A DNA stretch of 64,000 bases, taken from contig NZ_JAKSYC010000327.1 in the NCBI RefSeq assembly GCF_022829585.1, forward strand, positions 1 to 64,000, in the 5' to 3' direction. Shown here piece after piece: positions 62,924 through 64,000 of the stretch. A program made the position numbers and the translations under genes. The number at the start of each line of letters is the position of its first letter. The first letter of the stretch is position 1. This stretch comes from Methylobacterium sp. J-026. GTDB taxonomy: Bacteria; Pseudomonadota; Alphaproteobacteria; Rhizobiales; Beijerinckiaceae. The notes under the pieces were generated by a model that was not told the origin of the DNA, searched no databases, and saw only the letters and a list, made by a program, of their open reading frames with translations.

Positions 62924-63172
62924 ATGATCGACGCCCTTCAGACCGCCACGACCGGCATGACCCGGGCCTCCGACCGTTTCGGGAATGTGGCCCAGACCAT
63001 CGCGTCCGCCGGGGCGCCCGTCGCCGAGACGGCCTTGCAACCCGCCGCGCAGGTGGACCTGTCCAGCGCCGCCGCCGAACTCGTCGGCTCCAAGTCTGCC
63101 TTCGCGCTGAACGCCGCCGTGGCGCGGACCGCCGACCGGATGACCGGTCGGCTCCTCGACATCAACGCCTGA
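62924..63172 (+). CDS. Miniature flagellar rod/hook-like protein
   Basis: An 82-residue protein. Residues 1-30 (IDALQTATTGMTRASDRFGNVAQTIASAG) resemble the N-terminal helix of flagellar rod proteins such as FlgB/FlgC/FlgG, and residues about 48-82 (VDLSSAAAELVGSKSAFALNAAVARTADRMTGRLLDI) resemble their C-terminal helix. The central domains are missing. No flagellar gene is near; the gene follows tRNA-Leu. AGGGAGA lies 6 bases before ATG 62924. The resemblance is by pattern only and the function is unknown. Confidence 0.65.
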   Translation: MIDALQTATTGMTRASDRFGNVAQTIASAGAPVAETALQPAAQVDLSSAAAELVGSKSAFALNAAVARTADRMTGRLLDINA

Positions 63173-63860
63173 GCGCCGGCAGCGCCAGCGACGCCAGGAT
63201 CGCGGCCACCGCGAACAGCAGGGCCACGCCGACGGCGCGATAGGCGACGACGCCCACGAGCCCGCCCGCGAGGAACGCCCCGACCGTCAGCACGTGAAGG
63301 CGCAGCCGCGTGGGGTCGTGGCGCTTCAGCGGGACCCGATCGGGCGCGGCGCGATCCAGCCAGCGCGCCAGCTCGATGCCGATATCGGTGATCGTGCCGG
63401 TGACATGCGTCGTCCGCACGCGCGCTTCGGAGATTTTCGTCGCCGCGGCGTTCTGCACACCCAGGGCGAAGCTCAGGCCGAGCACCAGGGCATGGCCCCG
63501 CGCCGGCTCCGCGAGGGGAAGCGCCACGAGGCCGATGGCGACGAGGAGCACCGCTTCCGCACAGACGCTGTAGGCGTAGGCCCCGTGCTCGGCGCTCCGG
63601 CGGCGGTAGCGGATCAGCAGCGTCGACACCGCCGCACCGAGCACGAATAGGAGGACGAGGAGCAGCGCCTCCGCCGCCAGGACGAGGTCGCCGGTTCCCG
63701 TGCGGTCGGAGATGGCCGAGACGTTCCCGGTCATGTTCGAGGCGTAGAGGCCGACCGCGTAGAACCCCGCGGTGTTCAGCGCCCCGGCCACCGCCGCGAG
63801 CGACAGGCCGAGCTTGCGGTCGGCTTCAGGGGTGCGCGTCGCGCCTTCGTGGACCAGCAT
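63162..63860 (-). CDS. DUF1275 (YoaK) family membrane protein
   Basis: A 232-residue polytopic membrane protein with about six helices. It starts MLVHEGATRTPEADRKLGLSLAAVAGALNTAGFYAVGLYASNMTGNVSAISD, the family signature, with GLSFALGVQNAAATKISEARVRTTHVTGTITDIGIELARWLDR in the second half. Function is unknown. It is convergent with the flagellar-like gene and overlaps its stop by 11 bases. Confidence 0.92.
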   Translation of the reverse strand: MLVHEGATRTPEADRKLGLSLAAVAGALNTAGFYAVGLYASNMTGNVSAISDRTGTGDLVLAAEALLLVLLFVLGAAVSTLLIRYRRRSAEHGAYAYSVCAEAVLLVAIGLVALPLAEPARGHALVLGLSFALGVQNAAATKISEARVRTTHVTGTITDIGIELARWLDRAAPDRVPLKRHDPTRLRLHVLTVGAFLAGGLVGVVAYRAVGVALLFAVAAILASLALPALRR

Positions 63861-64000
63861 CGAATCGTCTTACCGCCGCGACCTGAACACCCGGTTCACG
63901 CCACGTGCGAGTGGGCTGAATGGGGCGCTGCCGGAGCGGCGCCGCGCCATGTCGCTAGCGTATCGCCCCGGACACCGAAACCACGATGGAGGGCGGCCGC

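Overview
The window is a GC-rich, densely coded chromosomal segment of an alphaproteobacterium, most likely Methylobacterium or a close relative (Methylobacteriaceae). The evidence is gene content and order: groES-groEL behind a CIRCE element, a molybdopterin FdhF/YdeP-type oxidoreductase coupled to a tiny partner that resembles the Fdh4A-Fdh4B pair of Methylobacterium extorquens, the lptF-lptG-lptD-pdxA-rsmA block facing pepA, the carA/carB-greA-trxB-LysR (VtlR/LsrB) block, yqeY-dnaG-rpoD, and the Anbu cluster. No plasmid, phage or transposase gene is visible. The genus is inferred; the species cannot be named from the sequence alone.

Layout. 1-1.4 kb: groEL (cut by the window edge) and groES with promoter and CIRCE operator. 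1.4-4.1 kb: a CorA-type transporter, an AT-rich spacer and a soluble two-PAS chemoreceptor. 4.2-8.6 kb: phosphoesterase PdeM, a ligase-associated DEXH helicase carrying an in-frame repeat insertion, and an alpha/beta hydrolase. 8.8-12.2 kb: a DUF6460 membrane protein, a MATE exporter, a glycine-zipper exported protein and a CoA-ester lyase. 12.1-16.3 kb: Fdh4-like pair, pyrD, DUF952. 16.6-19.6 kb: S24 regulator, PAS histidine kinase, Tim44-like protein. 19.6-28.5 kb: rsmA, pdxA, lptD, lptG and lptF on the minus strand, diverging from pepA; surA, usually between lptD and pdxA, is absent. 28.5-32.2 kb: unknown membrane protein, acyl-CoA ligase, MsrP. 32.2-42.8 kb: vtlR/lsrB-like LysR gene, trxB, ELM1-family gene, greA, carB and carA, with a pseudoazurin gene on the opposite strand between the two car genes. 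43-49.6 kb: yqeY, a BrnT/BrnA toxin-antitoxin module, dnaG, rpoD, a nucleotide cyclase. 49.7-51.8 kb: a lower-GC glycosyltransferase with AT-rich flank and a retropepsin-like protease. 52.1-55.2 kb: TPP riboswitch and thiOSGE. 55.3-59.3 kb: the four-gene Anbu cluster. 59.4-64 kb: radC, map, a zinc-finger protein, an FAD monooxygenase, tRNA-Leu(UAA), a miniature flagellar-rod-like protein and a DUF1275 membrane protein.

Most genes are housekeeping and are organised as short translationally coupled units (many ATGA or GTGA overlaps). The least ordinary items are the Anbu/transglutaminase/alpha-E/ATP-grasp operon, a candidate peptide-ligation and degradation system of unresolved function; the helicase with a repeat-derived insert and no canonical start codon; the brnTA module wedged before dnaG; a DnaG zinc domain that has lost most zinc ligands; and the 82-residue protein that looks like the two ends of a flagellar rod protein joined together.
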